Part shown: positions 44,373 through 53,754 of the stretch, in pieces
Layout of the letters: each line of letters begins with the position of its first letter
Position numbering within the stretch: position 1 is the stretch's first letter
Assembly (NCBI GenBank): GCA_903839035.1
Contig: CAIMAQ010000002.1
Location: 109,674 to 173,673, forward strand
Direction: 5' to 3'
DNA from: an uncultured Opitutia bacterium
GTDB taxonomy: Bacteria; Verrucomicrobiota; Verrucomicrobiia; Opitutales; Opitutaceae
Length of the DNA: 64,000 bases
Translations under genes and position numbers: made by a program
The notes under the pieces: model-generated
Databases searched by the model: none
What the model was told of the DNA's origin: nothing
The model's input: the letters and a program-made list of their open reading frames with translations, nothing else

Positions 44373-45151
44373 TCGGTCGGCTCCCCGTGAGTGTGGTGGG
44401 CCGGATGCAGCGGGTGCTCGTGCACACAATGCCCGTGCCGGAACGCCCGGTCGATGTTCGCCGGCGTCAGCACCTCGTTGATCGGACCCGCCGCGACCAG
44501 TGTCGTGTCGAGCAGCACGCCGTGCGTGAACGTCCGCCGGGCCAGCTCCAGGTCGTGCACCGCCGCCAGCACCGTGCGGCCCTGCGTCTCCCAGGCCCGC
44601 AGGATGTGCGTCAGCTCCTCGCAGGCGAACAGATCGAGCCCCGCGAAGGGTTCATCCAGCAGAAAAATATCCGCCCCCTGCGCCAGGGCCCGCGCGAGGA
44701 ATACGCGTTGCTGCTGTCCACCCGAGAGCATCCGGATCTGCCGCTCGGCGAGTTCCGTCAACCCGAGTTCCTCCAGCGCGCGGTCCACCCGTGCGTGATC
44801 CGCGGCGCTCAGGCGCGAGCACAGCTTCAGCGCCGGATAGCGCCCCTGCTCCACCACGCCGCGCACCGTGATGGGAAAATCCCAATCCACCGCCTGCCGC
44901 TGCGGCAGGTAGGCCAGCCGCGGCAGCGCATGCTGCGGATGGGTGTCGCCCAGCCGGATCTCGCCGCCCGCCAGCGCCTGCCAGCCGAGGATGGCCCGCA
45001 GGAGCGTGCTCTTGCCTGCGCCGTTGGGCCCCAGGATCGCCGTCGAACTGCCGCACGGGATGTCCAGCGTGAGGTTCTCCAGCGCCGTGGTCGGGCCGTA
45101 GCGGACGGTCAGCGCGCGGAAGCGCAGGATATGGTGGGGCACGGTGGTCAC
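44369..45151 (-). CDS. Zn/Mn ABC transporter ATP-binding protein (ZnuC/MntA type)
   Basis: The 260-residue ATPase has Walker [10 protein letters not shown] (41-49), Q-loop [18 protein letters not shown], signature LSGGQQQR and Walker [12 protein letters not shown]. The C-terminal tail is unusually His-rich ([20 protein letters not shown]), which could bind the metal or sense it. It is the first gene of the importer operon and is divergent from the COG0523 GTPase across 125 bases. No clear Zur or MntR palindrome was visible there. Confidence 0.9.
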   Translation of the reverse strand: MTTVPHHILRFRALTVRYGPTTALENLTLDIPCGSSTAILGPNGAGKSTLLRAILGWQALAGGEIRLGDTHPQHALPRLAYLPQRQAVDWDFPITVRGVVEQGRYPALKLCSRLSAADHARVDRALEELGLTELAERQIRMLSGGQQQRVFLARALAQGADIFLLDEPFAGLDLFACEELTHILRAWETQGRTVLAAVHDLELARRTFTHGVLLDTTLVAAGPINEVLTPANIDRAFRHGHCVHEHPLHPAHHTHGEPTE

Positions 45152-45276
45152 AAACAGGGCCTGACAATAGCAAAGTCGTCAAGCGGGCGCACCCGCCGGA
45201 GCACGGGCATTTGCAATCGGCCCGGCCCAGCACACGCTTGCGTAATCCAAAACCGGCCATCCAAAATCGGAACTCC

Positions 45277-46677
45277 ATGAGCAACCCCGGCCCCATTCCC
45301 GTCACCGTCCTCACCGGCTTCCTCGGCGCCGGCAAGACCACCCTCCTCAACCGCATCCTCACCGAGCAGCACGGGAAGAAGCTCGCCGTCATCGAGAACG
45401 AGTTCGGCGAGGTGGGCGTCGACAACCAGCTCGTCATCTCCAGCGACGAGGAGCTCTTCGAGATGAACAACGGCTGCATCTGTTGCACCGTCCGCGGCGA
45501 CCTCATCCGCATCCTCGGCCGGCTCATCAAGCGCAAGGACCGCCTCGACGGCATCCTCATCGAGACCACCGGCCTCGCCAACCCCGCGCCTGTCGCGCAG
45601 ACGTTTTTCACGGACGACGAGATGAAGCAGAACTTCCGGCTCGATGCCATCGTCACCGTGGTCGACGCCAAGCATGTCCTCCAGCACCTCGACCAGGATG
45701 ACGAGGCCATCAAGCAGCTCGCGTTCGCCGATGTCATCTTGCTCAACAAGACCGACCTCGTCAGCGCCACGGATCTCGACGAGCTCGAGGCCCGCATCCG
45801 CCGCATCAACGCCGTCGCGAAAATCCACCGTAGCAAAAACTGCGACGTCCCGCTCAACCAGGTGCTCGAGGTCGGCGGCTTCAACCTGAGCCGCGCCACC
45901 GAGCTCGACCCTAAGTTCCTTGAGCCCGAGTACCCCTTCGAATGGGCCGGGGCCTACGCCCTGCCCGCCGGCACGCACGAACTCGTCATCGGGCACGGCG
46001 ACGAGGAGCATGACCACGCTGACCACGACCATGGCGAGGACGGGCACCACCATCACCACGGCAATCCCAACGAACTCGACGTCGTCATCCTGCCCGTAAA
46101 ATCCACCGACGAACCCGTCCTGGCCGCCGCCCGCGAGGTCGCAGTGCGGGCGTTTGCCGACTGGGAAACGCGGCTCAAGGCCGGCGATACCGTCATCCCC
46201 GGCACCACCCTGCAGCGCCTGCTGCTCACCGCGAGCCACGGCACCTACCCGCTCAAGGTGGAGCACGCCGGCACGCACCTCGTCTTCGAGTCCTGCGGCC
46301 ACGACCCGCTGCACATCCAAGTGCAGGGCGAACCCGTGAAGCCGCACTGGCAGCAGGATTTCCACGCCGCGCACACCCACAACGACGCCGTCACCTCCGT
46401 CGGCATCAGCCTTCCCGGCGACCTCGACGGCCGGAAGCTCAACGACTGGATCAGCGAGTTGCTCCGCACCAAGGGCGGCGACATCTACCGCATGAAGGGC
46501 GTGCTGAGCGTCAAGGGCTCGACCAAGCGCCTGGTTTTCCAGGGCGTGCACATGCTCTTCGACGCCAAGTTCGACCGCGAATGGGGCGCCGACCCACGCA
46601 CCAACACCCTCGTCTTCATCGGTCGCAACCTCGACCGCGCCGCCCTCACCGCCGCTTTCCAGGCCTGCTTCGCCTGA
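45277..46677 (+). CDS. CobW/COG0523 GTPase, zinc-chaperone type
   Basis: COG0523 GTPases handle metal delivery (ZNG1, YeiR, CobW, HypB-like). The 466-residue protein starts at ATG 45277 and has Walker [10 protein letters not shown] (14-22), the CxCC metal motif C67-I-C69-C70 ([13 protein letters not shown]), ENEFGEVG and LLNKTDL. An acidic, His-rich loop near residues 244-263 ([20 protein letters not shown]) adds a metal reservoir. Divergence from a Zn/Mn importer and the His loop point to zinc. A perfect 9-bp hairpin follows the stop. Confidence 0.88.
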   Translation: MSNPGPIPVTVLTGFLGAGKTTLLNRILTEQHGKKLAVIENEFGEVGVDNQLVISSDEELFEMNNGCICCTVRGDLIRILGRLIKRKDRLDGILIETTGLANPAPVAQTFFTDDEMKQNFRLDAIVTVVDAKHVLQHLDQDDEAIKQLAFADVILLNKTDLVSATDLDELEARIRRINAVAKIHRSKNCDVPLNQVLEVGGFNLSRATELDPKFLEPEYPFEWAGAYALPAGTHELVIGHGDEEHDHADHDHGEDGHHHHHGNPNELDVVILPVKSTDEPVLAAAREVAVRAFADWETRLKAGDTVIPGTTLQRLLLTASHGTYPLKVEHAGTHLVFESCGHDPLHIQVQGEPVKPHWQQDFHAAHTHNDAVTSVGISLPGDLDGRKLNDWISELLRTKGGDIYRMKGVLSVKGSTKRLVFQGVHMLFDAKFDREWGADPRTNTLVFIGRNLDRAALTAAFQACFA

Positions 46678-46698
46678 ACCTGCGCGCCAGCGCAGGTT
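46677..46698. terminator. Hairpin between convergent GTPase and URO-D genes
   Basis: AACCTGCGC (46677-46685) pairs perfectly with GCGCAGGTT (46690-46698) around a four-base loop. The hairpin begins inside the stop region of the COG0523 gene and precedes the convergent URO-D gene. No T-run follows. Confidence 0.5.
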
Positions 46699-46727
46699 CG
46701 GAGATCGGAGCCCGGCAACGCCGAGCT

Positions 46728-47876
46728 TCAGTAGACGCCGTAGGCGTCGGCCAGCTCGCGCAGCAGCGTGACATGGGCCGCCGGCGTCTCGGGCGCGATC
46801 GCGCAGGCCGTGCTGAGGATGAAACCGCGGGCCGTCATCCCAATCTCCAGCCGCCGGATCACATCGGCGCGGATCTGCTCCGGCGTACCCTGCAGCAGCA
46901 CGTGCACCGGGTCGATGTTGCCCTTGATGAAAGCCCGGTGGCCAATGCGCCGCACGGCGTCAGCCAATTCCACATTGCCCAGCGGCGGCGGATCCAGGCA
47001 CTCGATGCCGTCAAACCCGGTGTCAATGATCGTCTCCAGCCGGTCGCCAATCGCACCGCAGGTGTGGCAGTAGCTCGGCACGCCGCCCGCCCGGGCCGCC
47101 GCCGCCAGCACCGCCTGCGCGGGCGCGATCAGCTCGCGGTACAAGTGGGGTGAAATGAAACTCTGCCCCGCCCACGGCGCGGAAACGTTGAGTGCATCCG
47201 CCCCGGCCGCGATCTGCTCGCGGGCATGGCCGGCCACCGCCCGGGCGAACTTCGTCAGCAGCGCGCGGCAGTGCTCCGGCTCCGTCAGCAGTGCCACCAT
47301 TGCGCCATCCGCGCCGAGCGCGTCGATCAGGTAATCCTCCGGCGAATAGAGCGCGCCGTGCAGCGACATGTCCGGGCCGGCGAGCGCCCGCGCCTGAGTC
47401 AGCTCGGCCACGCGGCCGGCCACGTCCTTGGCCAGCGGCATGCGCAGACGCGTCGTGGGCGGATGGTAGCTGAGCTGCTCCGCGATCGCCGCCGGGTCGA
47501 GGTCGCCGATCTCGCGCTCCGGCGGGATGGCGTGCGTGTAGCGCGGCAGGTCGTTGTGGCAGTAAAGGCACGAGTCGCCGTTGCGAAAATGCACCACCGG
47601 TCCCTCGGGGTTCGTGCGGTCGATCCGCTGGACCATCCGCTCGTCGAGCGGTGCGAGGCCCACCGCCGGGATCAGAACGCCGTCAAAACCAAAGCGCCGG
47701 CTGATCTCGCAGAAGCCGCGGGCGAGTGCGCCGCCGTGGTTGTGCCACACGTCAATCGGGTCCAGCTCCGGCATCTGCCGCAGCACAAACCCCAGGGACG
47801 GCTGGCACATCACCGGCACACGGTCCGGCCGCTCCAGGCGCATGGCGGCGGCGAGGCGGGTGCGGGAGGTGTGCAT
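46728..47876 (-). CDS. URO-D-family protein with corrinoid-methyltransferase-type zinc ligands
   Basis: This 382-residue TIM-barrel protein is of the URO-D/MtaA superfamily. Unlike the family member at 31789 it keeps what look like zinc ligands of methylcobalamin-dependent methyltransferases: H-x-C-G in SYCHTCGAIGD and a C-terminal ACAIAPETP. The neighbouring DPPPLGNVELADAV fits. It could transfer a methyl group from an unknown donor, but no corrinoid protein is seen in this window. The genes for the 1440-residue protein and nitrilase are divergent from it. Confidence 0.78.
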   Translation of the reverse strand: MHTSRTRLAAAMRLERPDRVPVMCQPSLGFVLRQMPELDPIDVWHNHGGALARGFCEISRRFGFDGVLIPAVGLAPLDERMVQRIDRTNPEGPVVHFRNGDSCLYCHNDLPRYTHAIPPEREIGDLDPAAIAEQLSYHPPTTRLRMPLAKDVAGRVAELTQARALAGPDMSLHGALYSPEDYLIDALGADGAMVALLTEPEHCRALLTKFARAVAGHAREQIAAGADALNVSAPWAGQSFISPHLYRELIAPAQAVLAAAARAGGVPSYCHTCGAIGDRLETIIDTGFDGIECLDPPPLGNVELADAVRRIGHRAFIKGNIDPVHVLLQGTPEQIRADVIRRLEIGMTARGFILSTACAIAPETPAAHVTLLRELADAYGVY

Positions 47877-48025
47877 GGCGCCTGTCGAGGGTGGCGATCC
47901 GGCGGGATTTCACGATCCGAAACAGCGCAAAATTTTCCGCCGGCCATGGCGATGCCTGCAAATAGGGTTTGTCCCGCTCTGGCCGGGAGGGTTAGTCCTA
48001 GGGGGACTCGCCGCCGCTTTACCCC

Positions 48026-51000
48026 ATGCACTCCCCTCGCGACCCCGCCGTCGACGTTCTGCCGCGCACGCCCCAGCGCTCCACCACCCTGGGCCAGAAC
48101 GCCGCCATCATTTATGCCGCCACGCATCCGCGCTACCGCGCGCTGGCGGAAAGCATCGCCGCCGCCATCACCGCCCGCGGCGGCGCGACCCCGGAATGCA
48201 TCGCCGATACCGCGCTGATTCCCACGCGCGACGTTCCGCTGCCCGCCGCCTACCGGCAGCGGCCGCTCGTGCTCCTGGGCAACCTGAACACCAACCGCGT
48301 GCTCCAGCCGCTGTACGCCGACTACCTGTGCTCGACCGATGCGGCCTATCCCGGCGGCGACGGCTACGATCTCCGCACCCTCCACAATCCCTACGGCACC
48401 GGCACCAATGTCATCCTCGCCGGCGGCAGCTCCCTCCGCGGGGTCGAGCGTGCGGTCGAGCGGCTGCTCGCCGACCTCGCGGCCACCGACGCCTCCGTCA
48501 CCCTGCCCTTCCTCCTGCAGCTGGAGTTGGATCCCGGCCTCGTCGCGCAACTCGCCGACTGGCCCTACACCTCACTCGCCGACTCCTCCGCCCTGCAAGC
48601 GTCACGTTCCCGCGGGCTGATGTTCATCACCGAGCCGATCCGACTCATCGGCGCCTACACCTACATGTGGTCGAGCACCGGCGACGAGCGCTACGCCCTC
48701 GTCGCCCGCGACCAGCTCCGCGCGCTCAACGAGCGCATGACCGACGGCTACGGCGACTGGCACTACCTGGCCGAGCGTTTCATGCGCGCGATCCCGCTGC
48801 TGATTGCCAGCGGGCTGCTGACCGACGCCGACATCCTCCGCACGGACCACCTGCTGATGCTCACCGCGCTCGGCAACCAGAACGAGTGGTGGCGCATGCG
48901 CGTCGGCCACCCGCCGCTGGGCCACCGCCACCAGGGCAAGGGCACCTACGAGTTCCTGCTCGTCGCGCGCTACCTGCGCGACCAGGCCCGCCCGACCCCC
49001 GCCCTGCGCGCGCTCTGCGACAACTGGATGGCCGAGTGCTGCCTGTTCCTCGACACCCTCGCCGCCGCGCGCGTGGACGACCAGGATGACGAGAGCTGCC
49101 TCAACAACATCGCCACCATCTACCGCTACGCCCTCGGCCAGGAGCGACACACCTTCTTCACCAGCGGCAGCGCCCGGCTCGTGGCGGCGCGCTGCCTGGC
49201 GCTGCACGACAACAACGGCAACGGCGCCGGACAGGGCGGCTATGGCGAGAGTCAGGGCATGTACCTCCAGCAGGAGGCGACGGTGCAGACCGCCGCCAGT
49301 GCGTTTTACTACGGCGACGGCCGGCTGAAGTGGATCCTGCACCAGCTGCCCAACCTCGCCCGCCCGCAGCGTTACCCGTTCCTGCAGTTCGCGCCCGTGT
49401 TCGTGCAGAATTTTGCGACCGGCCCCGAGCTGGTCCCAGTCTCGCCGGCCGCCGAGCGCCAGATCGAGGTTCTGCCCATCACCGATCACCAGTTCGCCAT
49501 CAGCAACCGCCCGCCCGAGCACTCCGAGCCCGCCGGCCACATGGTCAACGCGCCCGAAAACTGGCAGCTGGCCGAGGCCATCGCCCGCAACCGCCTCCCG
49601 CAGGCGCGCGGCTTCGACAAGATCGTGCTGCGCGGCGGCTACGAGCGGAGCGACGCCTACCTCATGATCCAGGGCTATCAGGGCGGCTTCCGCTGGCAGG
49701 GCCACATGCAGGCGGCCAACTGCCTCGTGCGTTATTTCCAGGCCGGCCACGTGTTTCTCGTCCAGAACACCTCGCGCCATTCGTACCACGACAAGAACGG
49801 CCTCTTCATCAGCGACGGCCACAATGGCACGCCGCTGCCGCCCATCGCGGAACGGGTCGCGATCGCGGATTTTGCGCCCGTCGGGCTGACCGTCACGCGG
49901 CTGTCCGACTATCACCACACGGAGTGGACGCGGCACATCTTCTGGTCGAAGGCCCGCGAAGGCTGCGTCGTCGTGATCGACCGCACCGTCTTCCAGGCCG
50001 ACGGTCCCTACTCGCTCACCTGCTCGTGGCGTACGCCGGGTTACGCCGAGTTGCACGGTCGCCGCTGGGTCAGCGATCAGGGCGCGCACCGTTTCACGCT
50101 GGTTGCCGGCAGCCAAGTCTCCTCCACCTGTGAGGTGGATTCCGACCAGGGCGCCTGCGAACCGTATGTGCTGCGCCAGCGCCGTGCCGGCCCGCACCGC
50201 GCCGGGGACGAGGCAACGTTTCAGAATCTCTTTTATGTCCGCGCCCAGGGCGGCGCCGAGTCCCTCGACCTGCAGCGGCTCGATGAACGCTGCGCCGTCG
50301 TCGTGCGCAACGGCGTCCCCGCGGCCTGGTGCGGCATCGAGCTCGCCGCCGGTGCCGCCTGGCTGCCGGGGGCCAGCGCCCGCGCCGTGAGCGCCTGGGC
50401 TGAGTCCACCTCACTCGCCTTCGCCGGCGCGACCTCCGTCATCCTCGCCGCCACCGGCTGGCAGATCCGGAGCGACCAGCCGGTCGCCCTCCTGCTCGAC
50501 TTGTCCGCGGCCACCCTGACCGTGCGGCTGGATGCGCCCGGCGCGAAAGCCGCCCAGGTTTCGCTCACGCTGGATGGCGCGGCGAACAACGTGACCGTCA
50601 CGGACTCCCTCACCGTTCCGCTCGCCTCCGCGGCGTGTGCCACGTTGCAGGGTGCCCTCGCCGGCTGGCTGGGCACACTCCGACCGGTGCTCGCCGCCGC
50701 GGCGCCGGCGGCCGAGGCCCGTCCGGCCTCGGGCTGGACCAGCGCTTGGACCTACGACAGCGGCAGCCGCCGGCCCGAGCGCGTGCGCCAGGTCTGCGTC
50801 ACCGCAAATCCCCTGCCCGTCGACGCCTCACCCGACCAGCTGCTCGATCCGGTCATGCCCGACGGCTACTCGCGCGAAATCTGGACGCAGTGGCCGAAGG
50901 CCGCGCATTACGACCTGACGCTCACGTTTCCCGCGCCGCGCGCCGTGACCGCGCTCAACATCCTCGGCGACTGCATCGACGACCCATCGCTGCGCGTGTT

Positions 51001-52348
51001 CAACCCCCTGCCCGACGGCATCACCGTCGCGGCGGAAACCGTCGGCGGCGCCCGCCGCACCGGCACTGCCACCCCCGCGCCCGACCGTCGCTACAAGCGC
51101 TACCGCGACGCTGAAAACCGCCTCGAGGTCCGCACCGCTTCCGTCAACGAGACCGTCCGCACGCTGCACATCCGCCTCCCCGCGCCGCCCGATGGCCGGC
51201 CGTTTGTGTTGAACCGGCTCGAGGTGCTGGGCGACCGCGCGGTGGCCCCCGCGCTCCTCCATTGGATCGCCGCGGACCTTAACGGCGACGGCCGCCCCGA
51301 GATCGTCACCGTCAACGTCGCGAATGAGCTCTTCGTCCTCGATGACCAGGGTCGCGAAGTCTGGCGCCGCACGCTGGCCGTGCCGGTCACGCATCTCTCC
51401 GCCCAGCCGCTCGACGCCTCGGGGCCCCCCGTGCTCTGCGTCGGACTTCTCGGCGGCGAGCTGCACCTGTTCAAGTCCGACGGCTCGATCCGGGCCGCGC
51501 TGAAAATCGCCGAGGAGTTCCGCGCGCGCACGGACAGCCTGATGGGCTGGTTCAACGCCATCCACGGGCTCGCCATCTGGCATCGCAGCGCCGACGGGCG
51601 CGGGTCGCTCGTGATGGGCGGCTACGGGATCATCGTGTTTCTCGATGTGGACGGCCACATCGCCGGCCATGCGTTTTCCGACGGCCCCTGGATGTACAAC
51701 CTCCTCGTCACCCCGCAGTCCCGCCCGGGCGCCGGCGACATCTATGCCCGCTGCGGTTGGAACCACGGCATCCAGTATTACGAGGGCGTGCCCGGCGCCG
51801 GTCCCAGCGGCGTAGTCCACAGCTTCGGCGGCTTCCCACAGCCCATGTTCCGCAAGCTGGCCCGGGTGATCCCCTTCCTCAACGGCTGCTCCCTGGCCTA
51901 TGAATGGACGGAGGCCACCGGCGAACCCGGCGGGGCCATCTTCGCCGCCACCGAACTCGGCTGCGGCGTACTGTCCACGTCCCGGAAGGACTGGCTCTGG
52001 AAACTCGAGGGCGGCATGAGCCTCAACGCCTGCTGCACCGGCCGCGTGGACCAGCGCGCCGTCGCGCTGACCGGCGGCGCGGATGGGTTTGTCACCGCGG
52101 TGGATCTCGCCGATGGCCGCGTCATCCGCAGCTGGCACGCCGGCGCCCCCGTGGTCGGCGTGGCCCAGACCCCGGCCGGCGACCTCATCGTGGCGACACA
52201 CCGCGGCGTCCAGTCGCTCGACGCCGCCTGGCAGCCGCGCAGCACCCACGCCGGTTCCGTCCGCCGCATGCTCGCCCTCGACGGCGCACGCCTGCTCCTC
52301 TGCCGCGACGACTCCACCCTCGAGTTGCTCGAACTAAGAAAATCGTAA
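48026..52348 (+). CDS. Large multidomain protein with toroid-like and FG-GAP-like parts
   Basis: I recognise no complete family. The 1440 residues start without a clear signal peptide (MHSPRDPAVD). Residues 20-150 form an alpha/beta domain with repeated GNLNTN, YPGGDGYDLRT and GGSSLRG motifs. Residues about 190-450 look like an (alpha/alpha) toroid of heparinase/alginate-lyase type. Middle parts are beta-rich. From about 1075 a calcium-loop motif DLNGDGRPE starts an FG-GAP/PQQ-like propeller that runs to the end. The whole suggests a polysaccharide-degrading or -binding enzyme, which is an inference from fold style. The nitrilase gene follows by 6 bases. Confidence 0.65.
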   Translation: MHSPRDPAVDVLPRTPQRSTTLGQNAAIIYAATHPRYRALAESIAAAITARGGATPECIADTALIPTRDVPLPAAYRQRPLVLLGNLNTNRVLQPLYADYLCSTDAAYPGGDGYDLRTLHNPYGTGTNVILAGGSSLRGVERAVERLLADLAATDASVTLPFLLQLELDPGLVAQLADWPYTSLADSSALQASRSRGLMFITEPIRLIGAYTYMWSSTGDERYALVARDQLRALNERMTDGYGDWHYLAERFMRAIPLLIASGLLTDADILRTDHLLMLTALGNQNEWWRMRVGHPPLGHRHQGKGTYEFLLVARYLRDQARPTPALRALCDNWMAECCLFLDTLAAARVDDQDDESCLNNIATIYRYALGQERHTFFTSGSARLVAARCLALHDNNGNGAGQGGYGESQGMYLQQEATVQTAASAFYYGDGRLKWILHQLPNLARPQRYPFLQFAPVFVQNFATGPELVPVSPAAERQIEVLPITDHQFAISNRPPEHSEPAGHMVNAPENWQLAEAIARNRLPQARGFDKIVLRGGYERSDAYLMIQGYQGGFRWQGHMQAANCLVRYFQAGHVFLVQNTSRHSYHDKNGLFISDGHNGTPLPPIAERVAIADFAPVGLTVTRLSDYHHTEWTRHIFWSKAREGCVVVIDRTVFQADGPYSLTCSWRTPGYAELHGRRWVSDQGAHRFTLVAGSQVSSTCEVDSDQGACEPYVLRQRRAGPHRAGDEATFQNLFYVRAQGGAESLDLQRLDERCAVVVRNGVPAAWCGIELAAGAAWLPGASARAVSAWAESTSLAFAGATSVILAATGWQIRSDQPVALLLDLSAATLTVRLDAPGAKAAQVSLTLDGAANNVTVTDSLTVPLASAACATLQGALAGWLGTLRPVLAAAAPAAEARPASGWTSAWTYDSGSRRPERVRQVCVTANPLPVDASPDQLLDPVMPDGYSREIWTQWPKAAHYDLTLTFPAPRAVTALNILGDCIDDPSLRVFNPLPDGITVAAETVGGARRTGTATPAPDRRYKRYRDAENRLEVRTASVNETVRTLHIRLPAPPDGRPFVLNRLEVLGDRAVAPALLHWIAADLNGDGRPEIVTVNVANELFVLDDQGREVWRRTLAVPVTHLSAQPLDASGPPVLCVGLLGGELHLFKSDGSIRAALKIAEEFRARTDSLMGWFNAIHGLAIWHRSADGRGSLVMGGYGIIVFLDVDGHIAGHAFSDGPWMYNLLVTPQSRPGAGDIYARCGWNHGIQYYEGVPGAGPSGVVHSFGGFPQPMFRKLARVIPFLNGCSLAYEWTEATGEPGGAIFAATELGCGVLSTSRKDWLWKLEGGMSLNACCTGRVDQRAVALTGGADGFVTAVDLADGRVIRSWHAGAPVVGVAQTPAGDLIVATHRGVQSLDAAWQPRSTHAGSVRRMLALDGARLLLCRDDSTLELLELRKS

Positions 52349-52354
52349 CTGCGC

Positions 52355-53269
52355 ATGAAACGCCCGCTCACCCTCGCCGCCGTCCAGCTGCCGTCCTCTG
52401 CCCCCGGCAAGTCCAACGCCGCGCGGCAGCGCGCCAACTTCGCCCTCGCCGAGACCTGGCTCAATGACGCCGGCCAGCGCGGCGCCGACATCGCCTGCAT
52501 CGGCGAAACCTTCAACGTCCTCGGCGCCAAGCTCACCCGCCGCAATGTCCCCCCGCTCGTCCGCCGCGCCCTGGCCGAGACCACCCGCCGCTTCGCCCCG
52601 ATCGCGCGCCGGCACCAGATGGCCATCATCGCCCCGATCCTCGCCGTCGTGGAGGGCATCGTGCGCAATGTCGCGGTCGTGTTCGATCGGAAGGGCCGCG
52701 TGGTCGGGCACTACTGCAAGGTCCACTGCATCGAGAACGAGAAGGCCTATGGCGTCGTGCCCGGTGACACCTGGCCGGTCTTCGAGCTGGGCGGGGCCAA
52801 GGTCGGCATCCAGATCTGCCACGACACGTCCTTCCCCGAGAGCGCGCGCTGCCTGACGATGAACGGCGCCGAGATCATCTTCTGGCCGCACGTGATGAGC
52901 GGCTGGGGCGGCGAGTTCATGGACGTCCTCCTCCGCGCCCCGGCAATCCACAACGGCGTGCACTTCGCCCCGGTGTGCTTCGGCTGTCCGCCGGAGAAGT
53001 CCTGGATGCCCGGCATGCTCCTCGGCCGCAGCAGCGTCATCGCCCCCGACGCCATGATCCTCGCCGACGCCGGTCATCACCCCGGCATCGCGCTGGCCAC
53101 GATCGACCTCGCCGCGCCGCGCATCGCGCAGTGTTTCACCCGCATGGGCGACTGGGTCTGGAAGATCGACATGGCCAACGACCGCCGTCCCGACACCTAC
53201 GCGCCGCTGACGCGACCGGTGAAACGGCAAAAACCGGTTCGGGCCGCCAAGGCGCACACGGTCCGGTAA
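52355..53269 (+). CDS. Carbon-nitrogen hydrolase (nitrilase superfamily)
   Basis: This 304-residue enzyme has the C-E-K triad: E51 (GETFN), K122 (YCKVHCIENEK) and C155 (GIQICHDTSFPE). Family members cleave amides or nitriles: beta-ureidopropionase, N-carbamoyl-D-amino acid hydrolase, omega-amidase and others. The substrate is unknown. The start lies 6 bases after the stop of the 1440-residue protein, so they are very likely co-transcribed and the two may act on the same glycan- or amide-bearing substrate. The Lys/Arg-rich C-terminus is longer than usual. Confidence 0.87.
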   Translation: MKRPLTLAAVQLPSSAPGKSNAARQRANFALAETWLNDAGQRGADIACIGETFNVLGAKLTRRNVPPLVRRALAETTRRFAPIARRHQMAIIAPILAVVEGIVRNVAVVFDRKGRVVGHYCKVHCIENEKAYGVVPGDTWPVFELGGAKVGIQICHDTSFPESARCLTMNGAEIIFWPHVMSGWGGEFMDVLLRAPAIHNGVHFAPVCFGCPPEKSWMPGMLLGRSSVIAPDAMILADAGHHPGIALATIDLAAPRIAQCFTRMGDWVWKIDMANDRRPDTYAPLTRPVKRQKPVRAAKAHTVR

Positions 53270-53310
53270 AGTCCGGCCCGTCTCCGGACACGTGGGCCGG
53301 GGCTCCTGTA

Positions 53311-53754
53311 TTACGCGATCTGAGCCTTGCTCAACTCCCCCAACGCGCGGGCCAGTTTCCAGCCCAGCAGGAAATCGAGCGCGACGTACTCGTACAGGAG
53401 CACAATCATCCAAAACCCGATCTGATAGGGAAGCTTGGCGGTTTTGTGGCGATAATATCTCTGGGCGAGGAACGCCCCCGGCCAGCCACCCATCAACTCG
53501 CCCAGGTGCAAGGTGGACTCAGGGATGCGCCACCCGCCTGCTTCCGCGCGGCGCTTGTCGCTCCGATACAATAAAAACATGAAAAGTGACATCGCCAGCG
53601 GCCCACCCGCCAAAATGAACCCATCCACTTTCGCCCCCAGCCGGGTCAGCGCCAGGGTGGGAACCACGAGAAACCCCGCCAACAACATCCATGCAGTCCC
53701 ACTCACGCGACCCACATGCTGGGGCGCAGCGGGCGGCGCGCTGCGCTGTTTCAT
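53311..53754 (-). CDS. DUF1294-family membrane protein
   Basis: From ATG 53754 this 147-residue protein has about four hydrophobic helices and the DUF1294 signature region: DKRRAEAGGWRIPESTLHL, GELMGGWPGAFLAQRYYRHKT. In many bacteria DUF1294 is fused to an N-terminal cold-shock domain, but none is present here. The function is unknown. It overlaps the stop of the GDSL hydrolase gene by ATGA (53751-53754), so the genes are translationally coupled. Confidence 0.82.
   Translation of the reverse strand: MKQRSAPPAAPQHVGRVSGTAWMLLAGFLVVPTLALTRLGAKVDGFILAGGPLAMSLFMFLLYRSDKRRAEAGGWRIPESTLHLGELMGGWPGAFLAQRYYRHKTAKLPYQIGFWMIVLLYEYVALDFLLGWKLARALGELSKAQIA

Noticed and set aside
45152..45276. Zur or MntR operator between the importer and the COG0523 gene
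   Set aside because: I could not find a palindrome matching either consensus by eye; expected by context, not seen.
45148..46551. 467-codon minus-strand ORF opposite the COG0523 GTPase
   Set aside because: Acidic Val/Asp/Glu-rich frame typical of antisense reading in GC-rich DNA; the GTPase is certain.
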